Shown piece after piece: positions 9,901 through 18,181 of a DNA stretch of 64,000 nt. The stretch lies in assembly GCA_002356635.1 (NCBI GenBank), contig CP023454.1:1162501-1226500 (forward strand). The letters are read 5' to 3'. Each line of letters opens with the position of its first letter. Position 1 is the first letter of the stretch. A model generated the notes under the pieces. It saw only the letters and a list, made by a program, of their open reading frames with translations. It did not search any database and had not been told where the DNA came from. Both the position numbers and the translations under genes were made by a program. This DNA is from Rhodobacteraceae bacterium QY30 (GTDB lineage: Bacteria; Pseudomonadota; Alphaproteobacteria; Rhodobacterales; Rhodobacteraceae).

Positions 9901-10882
9901 CGCCATTCACCTGCCAAACCATTGGGGTGGTGGTCTTGGTGCTGGATTCCACGCCGGGCTTTATCTTGCAGTTGCCCGCGCGCAGGTCCGTGCCGAACCA
10001 GGACACGACGAGGGAGACCGCCTCGCATTCTGGTAGGGCGGCGTCGAGGCGATTGAGGGACGCGACGAGATCGGGCAGGCCCTCGACGCTGTTCTCGTTC
10101 TCCGGGGTGGAGGTGCCATTGCCACCGCCAGAACTCCAAAGCCCGGGGGCTGCCGTAGTGCGGGTGACGGTCTCGGTGGCATAGACGAACTCGCCCGCCG
10201 ACGGGATCAGGTTCACTGCCTTCACCAGTCGTTCCATGGCGCCTGGATCGGGCGAGGGGCGGATCACCTCGAAGGACAGTTGCGGCAGTCGGTTCCCGAA
10301 ACTCTCGAGCGCCAGATCCTCGAACACGACATAGGCCACGCCGCGATAGGCTGGAGCCTGCCCAGCGCCTTCCTTCGCCTCGATGAAGGGATCTGGCATC
10401 TGACTTTCCGTGCCCAAGTGCACCCGGATCACGGCGCCCGGAACATCGAAAGGTTTGCCATCGGCCCAAATGCGGCAGACGCCGCCGATCGGGCCCTCGC
10501 AGAGCGCCACGGCGAAGGAGGCGAAGTAACGATAGCCCTCGGTCACGACCTTCGGCCCGCCGCCTTTGCCGCCGCCTTGGGTCTGGCGGAACTGCTCTTC
10601 GCGAAAATCCGTCGCCCAGATGATGTTCCCGCCCAGCCGCATCGTGCCGTAGAGCCGCGGGATCACGGCGCCCTCGGTCGCCGAGGTCAGGCGCAGATCG
10701 TCGAGCTTTGCGCCCTCGATGCGCTGGTCGGGGGCAAGTGAGCCGATGATCAGGCTGTCGATGACGGAGCCTGCGAACGACCCGATGGCGCCGCCGATCG
10801 TGGCGGCGCTGAAGCCGAGAAAGGCACCACCGAAGGCGCTGCCGATTGCAGAACCGGCGGCGGCGAGGAGCATAGTTGCCAT
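6911..10882 (-). CDS. GTA TIM-barrel-like baseplate/host-specificity megaprotein
   Basis: 1323 aa from ATG at 10882, just past the end of the NlpC/P60 gene; the ORF extends to 11221 but that part is antiparallel noise over the upstream gene. The N-terminal 50 residues are Gly/Ala-rich hydrophobic. The middle contains a GTA TIM-barrel-like region (FLIGTEMRGLTQIR, YAADWSEYFG, FWFRPKDLRNW-type segments) and the C-terminus has beta-rich fibronectin-like segments. The family corresponds to gp15 of the Rhodobacter gene transfer agent and forms the tail-tip hub. The order DUF2460, DUF2163, NlpC/P60, TIM-barrel matches the GTA-like distal tail module. Confidence 0.85.
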   Translation of the reverse strand: MATMLLAAAGSAIGSAFGGAFLGFSAATIGGAIGSFAGSVIDSLIIGSLAPDQRIEGAKLDDLRLTSATEGAVIPRLYGTMRLGGNIIWATDFREEQFRQTQGGGKGGGPKVVTEGYRYFASFAVALCEGPIGGVCRIWADGKPFDVPGAVIRVHLGTESQMPDPFIEAKEGAGQAPAYRGVAYVVFEDLALESFGNRLPQLSFEVIRPSPDPGAMERLVKAVNLIPSAGEFVYATETVTRTTAAPGLWSSGGGNGTSTPENENSVEGLPDLVASLNRLDAALPECEAVSLVVSWFGTDLRAGNCKIKPGVESSTKTTTPMVWQVNGVTRTGAHVVSTVDGGPAYGGTPTDVAVVQAIQELKARGKRVTFYPFILMDIPAANTLPNPYSPNGTSPGQPVYPWRGRITCAPAAGFAGTVDKTAAAGAQVAAFFGAAAPGQFAVSGTTVSFTGSPSDWGLRRMILHYAHLCAAAGGVDAFLIGTEMRGLTQIRSGASTYPAVTSFVQLAADVSAILGPGTKVSYAADWSEYFGHQPADGSGDVFFHLDPLWASANVDFVAIDNYLPVSDWRDGDDHLDALAGWHGPHETAYLQANIEGGEGFDWFYASSADRLAQIRTPITDGAGKPWVFRPKDLRNWWSQSHINRPGGVESGGPTAWVPGSKPIRFTEAGAPCVDRGTNQPNVFVDPKSSESLLPHFSRGWPDEFIQRRYAEALIGYWANPANNPAASLYSGRMIETAEIALWTWDARPFPAFPARSDVWSDAENWRLGHWLTGRAGATGLAELVAELCARAGIAAADLDVTDLAGSVPGFAVNAIESPRASIETLARLFGFDAFEAEGKICFRMRGQRPMATITLDSLVAASREAEDLELTRAQETELPLALKWRLMARDEEFAGITVEARRITVDTARISAEQLPIASTSGAAERGVRRALFEAWVGREKASFTLPPSRLALDPADVILLDHDNRLMEFALTSITDGAGRRVEARRSDRAIYDLAPGSDRGATSGAKAVYGPPLVALMNLPQLSEDFPDWQPYAAAHATPWYGTAAVWRSATTNGFAVLTTISRPGWFGTLAFPFYAGPTNRFDRGNELWVDMIAGQFASVSDAAVFSGANWLAIETAPDLWEIIGFATASLQSPGRWRLTRLLRGLLGTEDAIANPAPAGARVVVLDGGVKPLPIGSADYGAAWNWRIGASSKPAGDPANLALSFAPTARGLRPWRPCHARRVTLPGGDIALSWTRRTRAFTGDNWALTEVPLGEAAESYEIDILNGAAVMRTVSGLATPAFTYTVAMQTADFGAPVPGSLALHIAQTGALGRGAILDVTL

Positions 10883-10887
10883 GGGGA

Positions 10888-11331
10888 TCAGCCTGGAAAG
10901 AGGAAAGCCGCCACGGCGCGGCGGCGCCAGGGCAGGGTGAAGAGTTCGCGCGTGACGCCGGTGGTCTCGCGGGCATGGATGAGTGCGGGGCCTGGCACGA
11001 GGATGCCGCAGTGCTTGGCCGGGCCGTTTGCCACCATGCGGAACAGGATCAGCGCGCCGGGTTCGGCGGCGCCCACTGGGATCTCGATCAGGAAGGCGCG
11101 AGCCGCCTCCCACATCACTTCGCGCCCGCCGCTCTCGCCCCAATCGCGGGTATAGGGCGGCGGGGCGACGGGTTCGGCCCCGTGGAGATCGCGCCAGATG
11201 CCACGGGCAAGCCCGAGGCAATCGGTCCCAAGACCGCGAGCGGAGGCCTGATGCAGGTAGGGCGTCCCAAGCCAGCTTTCCGCGATCGCCACCACAAGGG
11301 CGGGATCGGTCGTGGCGCGGGTCTCAGCCAT
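10888..11331 (-). CDS. Phage cell-wall peptidase, NlpC/P60 family (GTA gp14-like)
   Basis: 147 aa. The papain-like NlpC/P60 core is visible: catalytic Cys in GTDCLGLARG (residues about 35-44) and His in AKHCGIL (about 105-111). It would cut a peptide bond in the peptidoglycan stem during DNA entry, carried on the tail tip. It overlaps the DUF2163 gene by 8 bp, within the conserved distal-tail order. Confidence 0.88.
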   Translation of the reverse strand: MAETRATTDPALVVAIAESWLGTPYLHQASARGLGTDCLGLARGIWRDLHGAEPVAPPPYTRDWGESGGREVMWEAARAFLIEIPVGAAEPGALILFRMVANGPAKHCGILVPGPALIHARETTGVTRELFTLPWRRRAVAAFLFPG

Positions 11332-12229
11332 CGGCGAGCGGACGAAGTGGCGCGCCGGAGTTGGCGTCGGTCTCGTTCGGGTAGCGGGTGACCAGATCGT
11401 CGCCGGGGATTGAAGGGAAGCCGCGGAAGTTCAGCGCATTGCCAAAGCGGTCGCGGCAGGTGGCATGGCGTTTGTCGCAGCCTGCGGTGATCGCGAAGGC
11501 GTCGCCCGGTGTGATTGGGCGCACCGGCGCTTCCATCAGGGTGATCGTGGCCGTGCCGCTGGCGAGGGTATGGCTCGCCACCTCTGCCCGCCGCCCGGCA
11601 TTGGCGCCTGAGGTCCATTCCACCACCCCGAAATCGAACCAGCCGCTCGCGAACCCACCAAGGCCCGCGGCCACGGTAAACCGCCGGTCTCCGATCGTGG
11701 CCGTGACGGACCCTGTGCCACGATAAGCAGGGCCGGTCAGGTTTACCCCGCAGCGGGCATCACCCAGCGTCGCGTCGCAGAAATACTGGAACGTCCGGCC
11801 CACGGGCTGGTTCAAGAGATGCGCTAACGCTCGAACCTCGGCTGTGAAGGCATGTCGCCCCCGCCTGATCTCGCCGATGCTGCCGCGGCGCATCAGCACG
11901 CGCTGGCTGACCGCCTGCCAGTTCACCAGCCAAACCTCGACCGCGGCATTGTCCCAAAGCCCGTCGGCGATATCGGTCTCGGTGATCCGATCAGACCGCA
12001 GCGCGCCTTGGACGTCTTGGGCGTCAACCGACAGATCGCCGAGGCTTCTGATCTCGCTGGCCGCGAAACCTGTCTCGGGTTCGAAACTGGTGCCCGCGAA
12101 GGTTAGGGGGCGATCATGATCGGTGAAGCCGAAGACGGCGCCATCGCGCCGTTGCAATCGCCAGCACCAAGCCAGTGTGGTCGTGCCTTCGTCCAGATGC
12201 GCCTGAAATCCTGATGGCAGGGTCTTCAT
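11324..12229 (-). CDS. Baseplate hub protein, DUF2163 (GTA gp13-like)
   Basis: 301 aa. Opening MKTLPSGFQAHLDEGTTTL is typical of DUF2163 phage proteins. The C-terminal third carries conserved cysteines (CDATLGDARCG, GCDKRHATCRDRFGN) that in GTA gp13 relatives bind an iron-sulphur cluster or metal. It is part of the tail-tip complex with DUF2460 and NlpC/P60 proteins. The start overlaps the upstream stop (ATGA), implying coupled translation. Confidence 0.85.
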   Translation of the reverse strand: MKTLPSGFQAHLDEGTTTLAWCWRLQRRDGAVFGFTDHDRPLTFAGTSFEPETGFAASEIRSLGDLSVDAQDVQGALRSDRITETDIADGLWDNAAVEVWLVNWQAVSQRVLMRRGSIGEIRRGRHAFTAEVRALAHLLNQPVGRTFQYFCDATLGDARCGVNLTGPAYRGTGSVTATIGDRRFTVAAGLGGFASGWFDFGVVEWTSGANAGRRAEVASHTLASGTATITLMEAPVRPITPGDAFAITAGCDKRHATCRDRFGNALNFRGFPSIPGDDLVTRYPNETDANSGAPLRPLADG

Positions 12230-12525
12230 GGGGTGCGGTCCTGTTGTTCAAGGCGGCCGACGGCGGCGCCGATGCGGGCGATGTTCTCGTCTAGGCGGAT
12301 CATCCGCTCTTCGATCACGGCGATGGCGCGCAGCGCTTCGGCCACATCGCGGATCTGCTCGGGGCGGATCATCGCCAGATCGTCCAGTTGCCGTTCAAGC
12401 ATGGCGACGCGGGTGTTGATGATCCCGGCCCACCAGATCGCGGCCCCTCCTTGGGCAGAAAGGGCGAGGGCAAGTGAAACATAGGCGACGAAACCCATGG
12501 TGTTGCGGTCTTTGGGTGGGGTCAT
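12226..12525 (-). CDS. Small membrane-anchored coiled-coil phage protein
   Basis: 99 aa. One transmembrane helix (about residues 11-33) is followed by a long coiled coil (RVAMLERQLDDLAMIRPEQI onwards). Both ends overlap neighbours by ATGA, so it is translated with the DUF2460 and DUF2163 genes. Proteins of this kind are found between those genes in related prophages. The role is unknown. Confidence 0.6.
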   Translation of the reverse strand: MTPPKDRNTMGFVAYVSLALALSAQGGAAIWWAGIINTRVAMLERQLDDLAMIRPEQIRDVAEALRAIAVIEERMIRLDENIARIGAAVGRLEQQDRTP

Positions 12526-13148
12526 CGGCGCACCTCGATCAGGGGAATGGAGGGGATGGAGCCGGTGCGTTCGATGTCGAGCGTGACGGGCAATTCGTCG
12601 GTGTCGAAGCGCACCGGCACGTCAAATTCGAACCCGGCCCGGATCACGGCGCCGGTGGCGGGAGGAACGGCGAAGGTGACGATCCCGGTCGTCGTGTTGA
12701 CCGACCAGCCCGAACCCTGCGCCACCCCGTTCAGAGAAACCGTCACCGTGCCCGCCACGGGCTTGATGATCGCCCGCGCCCAGGATTGCGCGCCCGAGGC
12801 ATAGGTCTTCACCAGCTGAAACACCGTCGCGCTGCCGTTCCCGGTGCCGATGATCTGGTCGGTGGCGGCGGGCGCCGCCGAGGGCAGGCAGGATTTGTAG
12901 TCCGACCAGTCCTTGAACCGAAACGCGTGTAGACGTCCGTTGCGGGCCTCGAAGAAGGCGACGACCGCCGCCAGATCGTCGGCCCGGCGCACGCCATAGG
13001 AGACGTCATAGCGGCGCCGCGAGTTCGCCCACGAGGCGTTGCGTTCCTCATCGCCCGAGGCCAGTTCGACAATCCGGGTGCGCCGTTCCGGCCCGCCTTT
13101 CGCGCCCCGGCTGATACTGTCCGGAAACCTGATCTCGTGAAACGCCAT
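12522..13148 (-). CDS. Distal tail protein, DUF2460 (GTA gp12-like)
   Basis: 208 aa beginning MAFHEIRFPDSISRGAKGGP, the DUF2460 signature. RRRYDVSYGVRRADDLAAVV and the FRFKDWSDYKS segment are characteristic. It is the adaptor between tail tube and baseplate hub in GTA-like tails. It lies directly after the tape measure gene and overlaps the next gene by 4 bp. Confidence 0.88.
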   Translation of the reverse strand: MAFHEIRFPDSISRGAKGGPERRTRIVELASGDEERNASWANSRRRYDVSYGVRRADDLAAVVAFFEARNGRLHAFRFKDWSDYKSCLPSAAPAATDQIIGTGNGSATVFQLVKTYASGAQSWARAIIKPVAGTVTVSLNGVAQGSGWSVNTTTGIVTFAVPPATGAVIRAGFEFDVPVRFDTDELPVTLDIERTGSIPSIPLIEVRR

Positions 13149-15245
13149 TCAGCTGCTCCTTCGGCCATAGGCCACGGCCCGAGCGATGTCGGAGGCGACT
13201 TGCGCGCGGGAGGCGCGGAAGCTCTCGGCATCGCGGGCGTAGATGTTGACGGTGGTGCCTGCCCCGCCTTCCCAGGCGCGGGTCTCGGCCCGGTTCAGGA
13301 CGCGTTCGCCGCGCAGCAGGACGGCGGCGTATTCGTCAGAGCCAAGGCCCATGCCGCCGCCATTGTGGAAGCGCGGGGCGGCGGCGAGGGCGGCTGCGGG
13401 GATCATCATGCTGGCGGGGCCGGGCACTGGGCCGCCGGAATGGTATACCCCCGCGGAAATCGATCCGCCGCCGATGCCCCCGCCGATCCCGCCCAAAACG
13501 CCGCCCAGCGCCGAGGCGAGGGGGCCGAAGACGAAGCGACGGAAGGCGATCTTGGCCAGATCGGCGATGATCGAGGTCGCCAAACTGCTGAAATCCAGCT
13601 TCCCCGTCCGGACGAACTCGGCCACGGCCTCTTCGCCCGCCCGAAAAGCGCTAGTGATCGCCTCGCCCACGCTGCCGCCCCAGTTGGCGGCCTCGGTGGC
13701 GTAGGTAGACAACGCCTCGCTGACCGCCGCCCAGCCGGTCGCCGCGACATCGGCAGCCGCTGCCACTTCTTCGGCCGTCTGCAAAGGACCGCCGCCGCCG
13801 CCCGCGCCACCCTCTGCCGGATCGTCGGGCGTGATGGAGATTTGCAGCGCGCGATCGCGCACGTCGTTGAAGTATTCCGAGAGCGGCGAGCCTGAGACGA
13901 TGCCGCGGATTTGCGCCGCCAAGGCCGCCCGGCGTTCGGCATCCCGGGCGGCATAGGGGTTCGCCACGCTGTCGATGCGGAAGGTGGCCGGGTCCAAAGT
14001 GGACAGGGCTGGATCAAGGCCGACGGCTTCCAGCGCCGCGTTCGCCGCCTCGGCGAGGGCGTTGATCCCGGCCAGCGCCTTCTCGATCATCCAGTTCACT
14101 GCATCGATCACCGCGTTCGCAGCACCGACCGCCAGGGCCCCGACCGCATCGGGCACGCCCTGGAAGGCATAGGTTGCGCCTGCGGCCGCGACCTTGAAGG
14201 CGTTGATGACGAGGTCGCCCATCCAGATGACGCCGTCGACGATCCGCTCCCAGGCCCAATCGGCCCAGGCGACGGCATTGTCCCACCAGCCGCGGATCGT
14301 GTCGAAGACCGGCTTGCCGATCTGGTAGACGTTCTCTGCAAAGACTTGCCAGACGGCGCGGGCGACGTCCGTGAAACTCACCTGCGCGCCGGTGGTCTCG
14401 TTGATCTCATTCCGCATCCCGGCGATTGCCGCCGAGCCCAGAGCAACAGCGGCCGTCACCAGTGGGAAGCGACCAGCGACTTGTAGGATGCCTTGGCCGA
14501 GGGTTCGCGCCATGCCGCCCAGATCGCGAAAGAGCGCACCGACACCGCCATTCCCAAATCCATAAATTTGGGAAATCTGGCTGCCTTGCTGCGCCATGAC
14601 CAAGAAGGGATTCATGCCGCCCGCAAGGGACACGCCGATGTCCTGAAGCTGGAAGGACAGGTTGGCCATGCGGTGGCTGGCGTTGCGGGTGGCATTGCTC
14701 ATCCTACCGAGCGCCGTGGTCCGACCCTTGATTGCCGCAATGCTGGCCAGCGTGGCCTGCCGTTCACGGGCAATGGCCGCCGTCATCTCCTCCGCGGAAA
14801 TCGCCCCGACCCGGTGCGCTTGCCGGATCTCGGTCAGGGTGGTCCGGTAATCCCGCACCACCGCGAAAAGCGGGTTGTGCTTGGCGCGGAGGTCATCGAG
14901 GGCCCGACCATAGGCCGCAACATCGGCCGCATCGCGCGCCATGCCTCCCGAGACGCCGGTTGATTGGTTCACGGTGTTCATGACCGAGCCCGACACGGCG
15001 CCCGCCTGGCGAAGGGCTGATGCGGCGCGGGCCGCCCGATCTGCGAGGTCCTGCATCTGGCGCATGGCTTCCCCAGCTGAGACCCCGGCGGCATTCAGCC
15101 CCGCCGCCGCCCGGGGGCCTGCTGCCTCGATCAGGGTCAGCGCCCGGGCGCCTTCCTGGCCGATGCCGACCAGTTCGGCTTTCAGCGCCTGCCCCCCGGT
15201 CGCGACAAGGCGCACCGAGACCCGGCGTTCAGTCCGGCTGCTCAT
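13149..15245 (-). CDS. Tail tape measure protein
   Basis: 698 aa. Ala-rich helical N-terminus with repeated heptads, a central hydrophobic region (about residues 260-400) and a Gly-rich C-terminal part with GPASMMIPAAALAA and LLRGERVLNRAETRAW, found at the end of lambda-type tape measure proteins. Length is modest, implying a short siphovirus tail. Its start codon overlaps the stop of the -1 frame of the tail chaperone (TGA 15242-15244, ATG 15243-15245). Confidence 0.85.
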   Translation of the reverse strand: MSSRTERRVSVRLVATGGQALKAELVGIGQEGARALTLIEAAGPRAAAGLNAAGVSAGEAMRQMQDLADRAARAASALRQAGAVSGSVMNTVNQSTGVSGGMARDAADVAAYGRALDDLRAKHNPLFAVVRDYRTTLTEIRQAHRVGAISAEEMTAAIARERQATLASIAAIKGRTTALGRMSNATRNASHRMANLSFQLQDIGVSLAGGMNPFLVMAQQGSQISQIYGFGNGGVGALFRDLGGMARTLGQGILQVAGRFPLVTAAVALGSAAIAGMRNEINETTGAQVSFTDVARAVWQVFAENVYQIGKPVFDTIRGWWDNAVAWADWAWERIVDGVIWMGDLVINAFKVAAAGATYAFQGVPDAVGALAVGAANAVIDAVNWMIEKALAGINALAEAANAALEAVGLDPALSTLDPATFRIDSVANPYAARDAERRAALAAQIRGIVSGSPLSEYFNDVRDRALQISITPDDPAEGGAGGGGGPLQTAEEVAAAADVAATGWAAVSEALSTYATEAANWGGSVGEAITSAFRAGEEAVAEFVRTGKLDFSSLATSIIADLAKIAFRRFVFGPLASALGGVLGGIGGGIGGGSISAGVYHSGGPVPGPASMMIPAAALAAAPRFHNGGGMGLGSDEYAAVLLRGERVLNRAETRAWEGGAGTTVNIYARDAESFRASRAQVASDIARAVAYGRRSS

Positions 15246-15583
15246 GATCCCGTCTCGTCATGTTGGGTGGCTCTCACTTGGGCGTTGATGCTGCGGACGG
15301 CGAAGGGTTCGATCAGCGGCAGCAGCTCAGCCGTGATCAGCCGGTTCAGGCTTAGCGCCTCGGCCATGGCCAAGGCGGCCGTCATGTCCCAGCCCACCAC
15401 CCCGCCGGGGATGGCGCGAAACTGGCCGCGCAGGGCTTGGGCCAGTTCCCAGACTTGCCAGGCTTCAAAGGTGCGGGGGCGGTGGAGATCAGCGGGGCAG
15501 GCGGGGCAAGGCTTTACGCATCCGGCGCAGTAGCTTTCGCCCCCGCCGAAGTGCCATTCGGCAAGGGCGCGGAGGCGTTTCCC
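15242..15583 (-). CDS. Tail assembly chaperone, -1 frameshift extension (GT-like)
   Basis: This frame opens right after a TGA (15584-15586). It has no ATG, and no GTG or TTG, before the conserved stretch TFEAWQVWELAQALRGQFRA. It ends at the tape measure start. The sequence resembles small proteins found between the chaperone and tape measure genes of Rhodobacteraceae phages. With no start codon, the most economical reading is expression by -1 slippage from the upstream gene at GGGAAAC, as for lambda gpG-T. The fusion would be about 226 aa: 115 from the upstream frame and about 111 from this one. A cysteine-rich patch (CAGCVKPCPAC) falls in the fusion linker. Confidence 0.75.
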   Translation of the reverse strand, partial: GKRLRALAEWHFGGGESYCAGCVKPCPACPADLHRPRTFEAWQVWELAQALRGQFRAIPGGVVGWDMTAALAMAEALSLNRLITAELLPLIEPFAVRSINAQVRATQHDETGS

Positions 15584-15921
15584 TCATCGGCCAGGATCAG
15601 GCCTTTGGCGACATAGTCGGTCTGGAAGCGCTGAAAGAGCGGGAAGAGGTCCAGAAGGGCGGCCACCGCTTCGGGCGTCGGCGGCACGGGATAGCCGTCG
15701 GCATTGCCGACGCCCTCCCAGTCGAGAATTGCCAGCGATCCGATTGCTTTGGCCAAGGCGACGGCCACCTGATCAGCTGGCGCGTCTTCGGGAAGGCTTG
15801 CCACCTGCGCATCGCTTCGGGCGGCACCGATCAGGGCGGAGGTCAGTGGGGCAAGGCGCAGGCGCACCCCGCCGCCGAGGTCGAGCCAGGCGGGTTCGGG
15901 GGAGAGGTTCAGGCGGATCAT
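15514..15921 (-). CDS. Tail assembly chaperone (gpG-like)
   Basis: 135 aa from the ATG at 15921 (MIRLNLSPEPAWLDLGGGVR). The ORF runs further upstream, but that part lies over the intergenic region and tail tube gene. Position between tail tube and tape measure genes and the small acidic helical product fit the G-type chaperone. After the slippery heptamer the zero frame continues only 20 codons of low-complexity sequence to a stop, whereas the -1 frame carries a conserved domain. Confidence 0.75.
   Translation of the reverse strand: MIRLNLSPEPAWLDLGGGVRLRLAPLTSALIGAARSDAQVASLPEDAPADQVAVALAKAIGSLAILDWEGVGNADGYPVPPTPEAVAALLDLFPLFQRFQTDYVAKGLILADEGNASAPLPNGTSAGAKATAPDA
15577..15583 (-). promoter_or_regulatory. 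Programmed -1 frameshift slippery site GGGAAAC
   Basis: On the minus strand the heptamer G GGA AAC is in the zero frame of the chaperone gene (codons GAG GGA AAC) and fits X XXY YYZ. In the -1 frame it reads GGG AAA C directly after a TGA that ends any other reading of that frame. Everything downstream in -1 is open to the tape measure start. Confidence 0.75.
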
Positions 15922-15943
15922 GGGAGGGCTCCGGGTTGAGGGA

Positions 15944-16888
15944 TCAATAGGACGTCGTTGTGTTGACGAGGACGGCGGTGCACATGCGGGCGGGGGACGT
16001 GGCCCGGGCGGCCTGCCATTCAAAGGTGGCCTGCACCCCCTGCGGCCCGTTGATTGGGATGCGGGGCCGCGGCAGGTAGGCCGCGTGGACAGTGAAGGTG
16101 AGGGAGGCATTCGCCCCAAGGCTCCAGGCGAAGACAAGTTCGCAGGGGTCACCGGCGATCGCCTGGTTCACCAAGGTCAGGTCCGCAAAGCGGGCCTCGA
16201 TCGATCCCGTGAGGGCGGCCATCGACGGGTCCAACCCCTCGAGGAGGCCGTCGTTGCGGATGGTCTCGATCCGGTCGAGGTTGTTGGCATAGGACACCTG
16301 CGCCGAGACGATATTGCCCAGCGCCGCCCCGTTCCGCGTGATCGACCCCTGAAAATTGCCGAAACGCTGCAAGGGCAGGGTGGCATCGGTTAAGGTTCCG
16401 GCGGCCGTCGTGGCCGCAACCGTCTCGCCCCGGCCGATCAGGCCGACCGTTGCCGTCAACAGCCCAGACCGCTGCGATTGCCACTGGATGCGATCGGCGA
16501 CGAGGCCGGAATACATCGCGAACCGCGGCACATCGGGCATCTGCGTCTCGACCGCCATGCTCGGCAGGGAGAAGCCGCCCGACTGGAAAGTGTGTGTTCG
16601 CGGCGTGGTGCCTGTGGTTGTGGGCTGGCCGAAGATCGCCTTCAGCCAGAAGCCCAGGTTCTCGGCATCCATCGGAATGACGACATCGCCATCCACATTG
16701 ACTGCATCGCGGATCGGCGCCTGCGGATCGCGGCCGTAACCCAGAAGCTCGGGCGACAGGAGCCCCTGTTCGGAGCCAAGCGTCGTCGTGGCAAAGGGCA
16801 TCCGGCGATAGCCGCTGGCGGGCGGCGTGCCGTAAACGGATTCGAAGGCGAACGCGACTTGCGTCCGCGCGCCGGGCTGGCGGGCCAT
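15944..16888 (-). CDS. Major tail tube protein
   Basis: 314 aa. MARQPGARTQVAFAFESVYG and GYRRMPFATTTLGSEQGLLS at the N-terminus are typical of the phage tail tube family in Rhodobacterales prophages. The remainder is beta-rich, as expected for a tube-forming jelly roll. It lies between the putative tail terminator and the tail chaperone genes, the conserved siphovirus order. Confidence 0.8.
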   Translation of the reverse strand: MARQPGARTQVAFAFESVYGTPPASGYRRMPFATTTLGSEQGLLSPELLGYGRDPQAPIRDAVNVDGDVVIPMDAENLGFWLKAIFGQPTTTGTTPRTHTFQSGGFSLPSMAVETQMPDVPRFAMYSGLVADRIQWQSQRSGLLTATVGLIGRGETVAATTAAGTLTDATLPLQRFGNFQGSITRNGAALGNIVSAQVSYANNLDRIETIRNDGLLEGLDPSMAALTGSIEARFADLTLVNQAIAGDPCELVFAWSLGANASLTFTVHAAYLPRPRIPINGPQGVQATFEWQAARATSPARMCTAVLVNTTTSY

Positions 16889-16917
16889 GGGTCAGTCCTT
16901 TCGGGGGTGGGGGCAGT

Positions 16918-17358
16918 TCAGAGAAGTGGGTCGGTCGTGGCGTAGGCGAGGATCACCGGGATCACCGCCGCCTTCAGACCCTCATTGCCGTCGATTGCCA
17001 GCAGCACCGGTTCCGGTGCTTCAGGCGTGATGTAGTCGCAAAGGCCACCTAGTGTGCGGTCGGCGGCCAGCGCCGTGCCGATCGCTAGCCGCAGTGCGTC
17101 GAAAGCGGTGTCGCGGGCGGCTGGGTTTCCATCGACCACCACTTCGATCTCGGCTCGGTGTTCGTAGTAATAGCCCGGCGGCGACAGCCAAACCTCCGGC
17201 GGCCCCGGATCGCCATCGCGCAGGATCACCACCCCGGCAGCAGGCACCTTCTCGGGCAGGATCGCATTGCGCAGCACCTTGGCCCCCGGCGGCATGGCGC
17301 CGGACAATAGGCTATGGAGCGACGCGAGCAGGCGCTCGGCCGTGGATTGCGTGGGCAT
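16918..17358 (-). CDS. Tail terminator/completion-like phage protein
   Basis: 146 aa. A mixed alpha/beta protein (GVVILRDGDPGPPEVWLSPP, YYYEHRAEIEVVVDG) of the size and place expected for a tail terminator, immediately upstream of the tube gene. I base the role on synteny; the family is recognised only as a conserved Rhodobacteraceae phage protein. The preceding gene in the phage order (19440-20078) is separated from it by the 17.5-19.3 kb insertion. Confidence 0.6.
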   Translation of the reverse strand: MPTQSTAERLLASLHSLLSGAMPPGAKVLRNAILPEKVPAAGVVILRDGDPGPPEVWLSPPGYYYEHRAEIEVVVDGNPAARDTAFDALRLAIGTALAADRTLGGLCDYITPEAPEPVLLAIDGNEGLKAAVIPVILAYATTDPLL

Positions 17359-17497
17359 GAGAGAGTTTCCTATTCCTGACGGATCAGCTTTTCTTCCGGT
17401 CGAAATCAGAATGAAGTGCTTTGCCCCAGACTATAGAAATAGTGAGGCTGCAAATGGTAGCTTCACTAAAATCCTCAAGCACTCAGGAGTCATGCCC

Positions 17498-18181
17498 TTA
17501 ATATGGGCTCTCTTCATTGCCATTTTTTTTCTTCAGGCCGTGAAGCGTTTGAAGCCCCACGCGGTTCTCAGTTCTTTCAAAGTGAGAAACGTACTCTTGC
17601 TCCGATGAGACGCTAGGGCGGGATGAGTCAATCGAGTCAAGGAAACCCGCCAGTCGCCGCTTTCTTGTCTGACTATCTTCATCCGATCTTCTAAGGCCAA
17701 TCAAATCAGAAACATGTTTGCGCGGAAACTCCTTGGCTAGTGCCCGCGGTGAAAAAATAATCTTTCCACTCTCAACAAGTCTGGCAATTGCAATTGTGCG
17801 AACGCACCATGCAATTCTTTTATTCACTAGTGTAGTGTTCTCAGCATTCATTCCGAAATCGAGCAAGTACCAGGCGAGATCATTGCCCCACTTAATCTCT
17901 CTGCCATAATCCTTTCGAATTACAAGTCTTTCCTTGAACCTTGTGAAGACCCCAGTAGTATCAAAAATAATCTTTCCTTCGAAGGCCAAGTGGATGGCGA
18001 AAAGGTCGCCATCCGATGCGCTCCTTAGCAACTCTTCAGGGTTCAGAAACTGAAGCTCTGTTTGCTCAGTCTTTTTCGAAAAGGGCCTTACGCCTGACGT
18101 AACGGCCAAGAGGTCGACGTCAGAATTCTTGTCAGATTCTCCTCGTGCAGCACTTCCAAAAAGCATAAGGGCTTCGATCAT
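17498..18181 (-). CDS. MNT-type nucleotidyltransferase (moron, putative conflict gene)
   Basis: 227 aa. The N-terminal nucleotidyltransferase motif LFGSAARGESDKNSDVDLLA (residues 7-26) gives the GS and DxD metal ligands of the minimal nucleotidyltransferase fold. The remaining about 190 residues are largely helical with a basic C-terminal tail; I see no HEPN RxxxxH motif. Proteins of this fold AMPylate toxins (HEPN-MNT pairs) or modify tRNA. The gene overlaps the upstream pentapeptide/channel gene by ATGA. The sequence is clearly less GC-rich than the flanking phage genes, marking an insertion between head-tail connector and tail terminator genes. Function of the pair is unknown. Confidence 0.7.
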   Translation of the reverse strand: MIEALMLFGSAARGESDKNSDVDLLAVTSGVRPFSKKTEQTELQFLNPEELLRSASDGDLFAIHLAFEGKIIFDTTGVFTRFKERLVIRKDYGREIKWGNDLAWYLLDFGMNAENTTLVNKRIAWCVRTIAIARLVESGKIIFSPRALAKEFPRKHVSDLIGLRRSDEDSQTRKRRLAGFLDSIDSSRPSVSSEQEYVSHFERTENRVGLQTLHGLKKKNGNEESPY

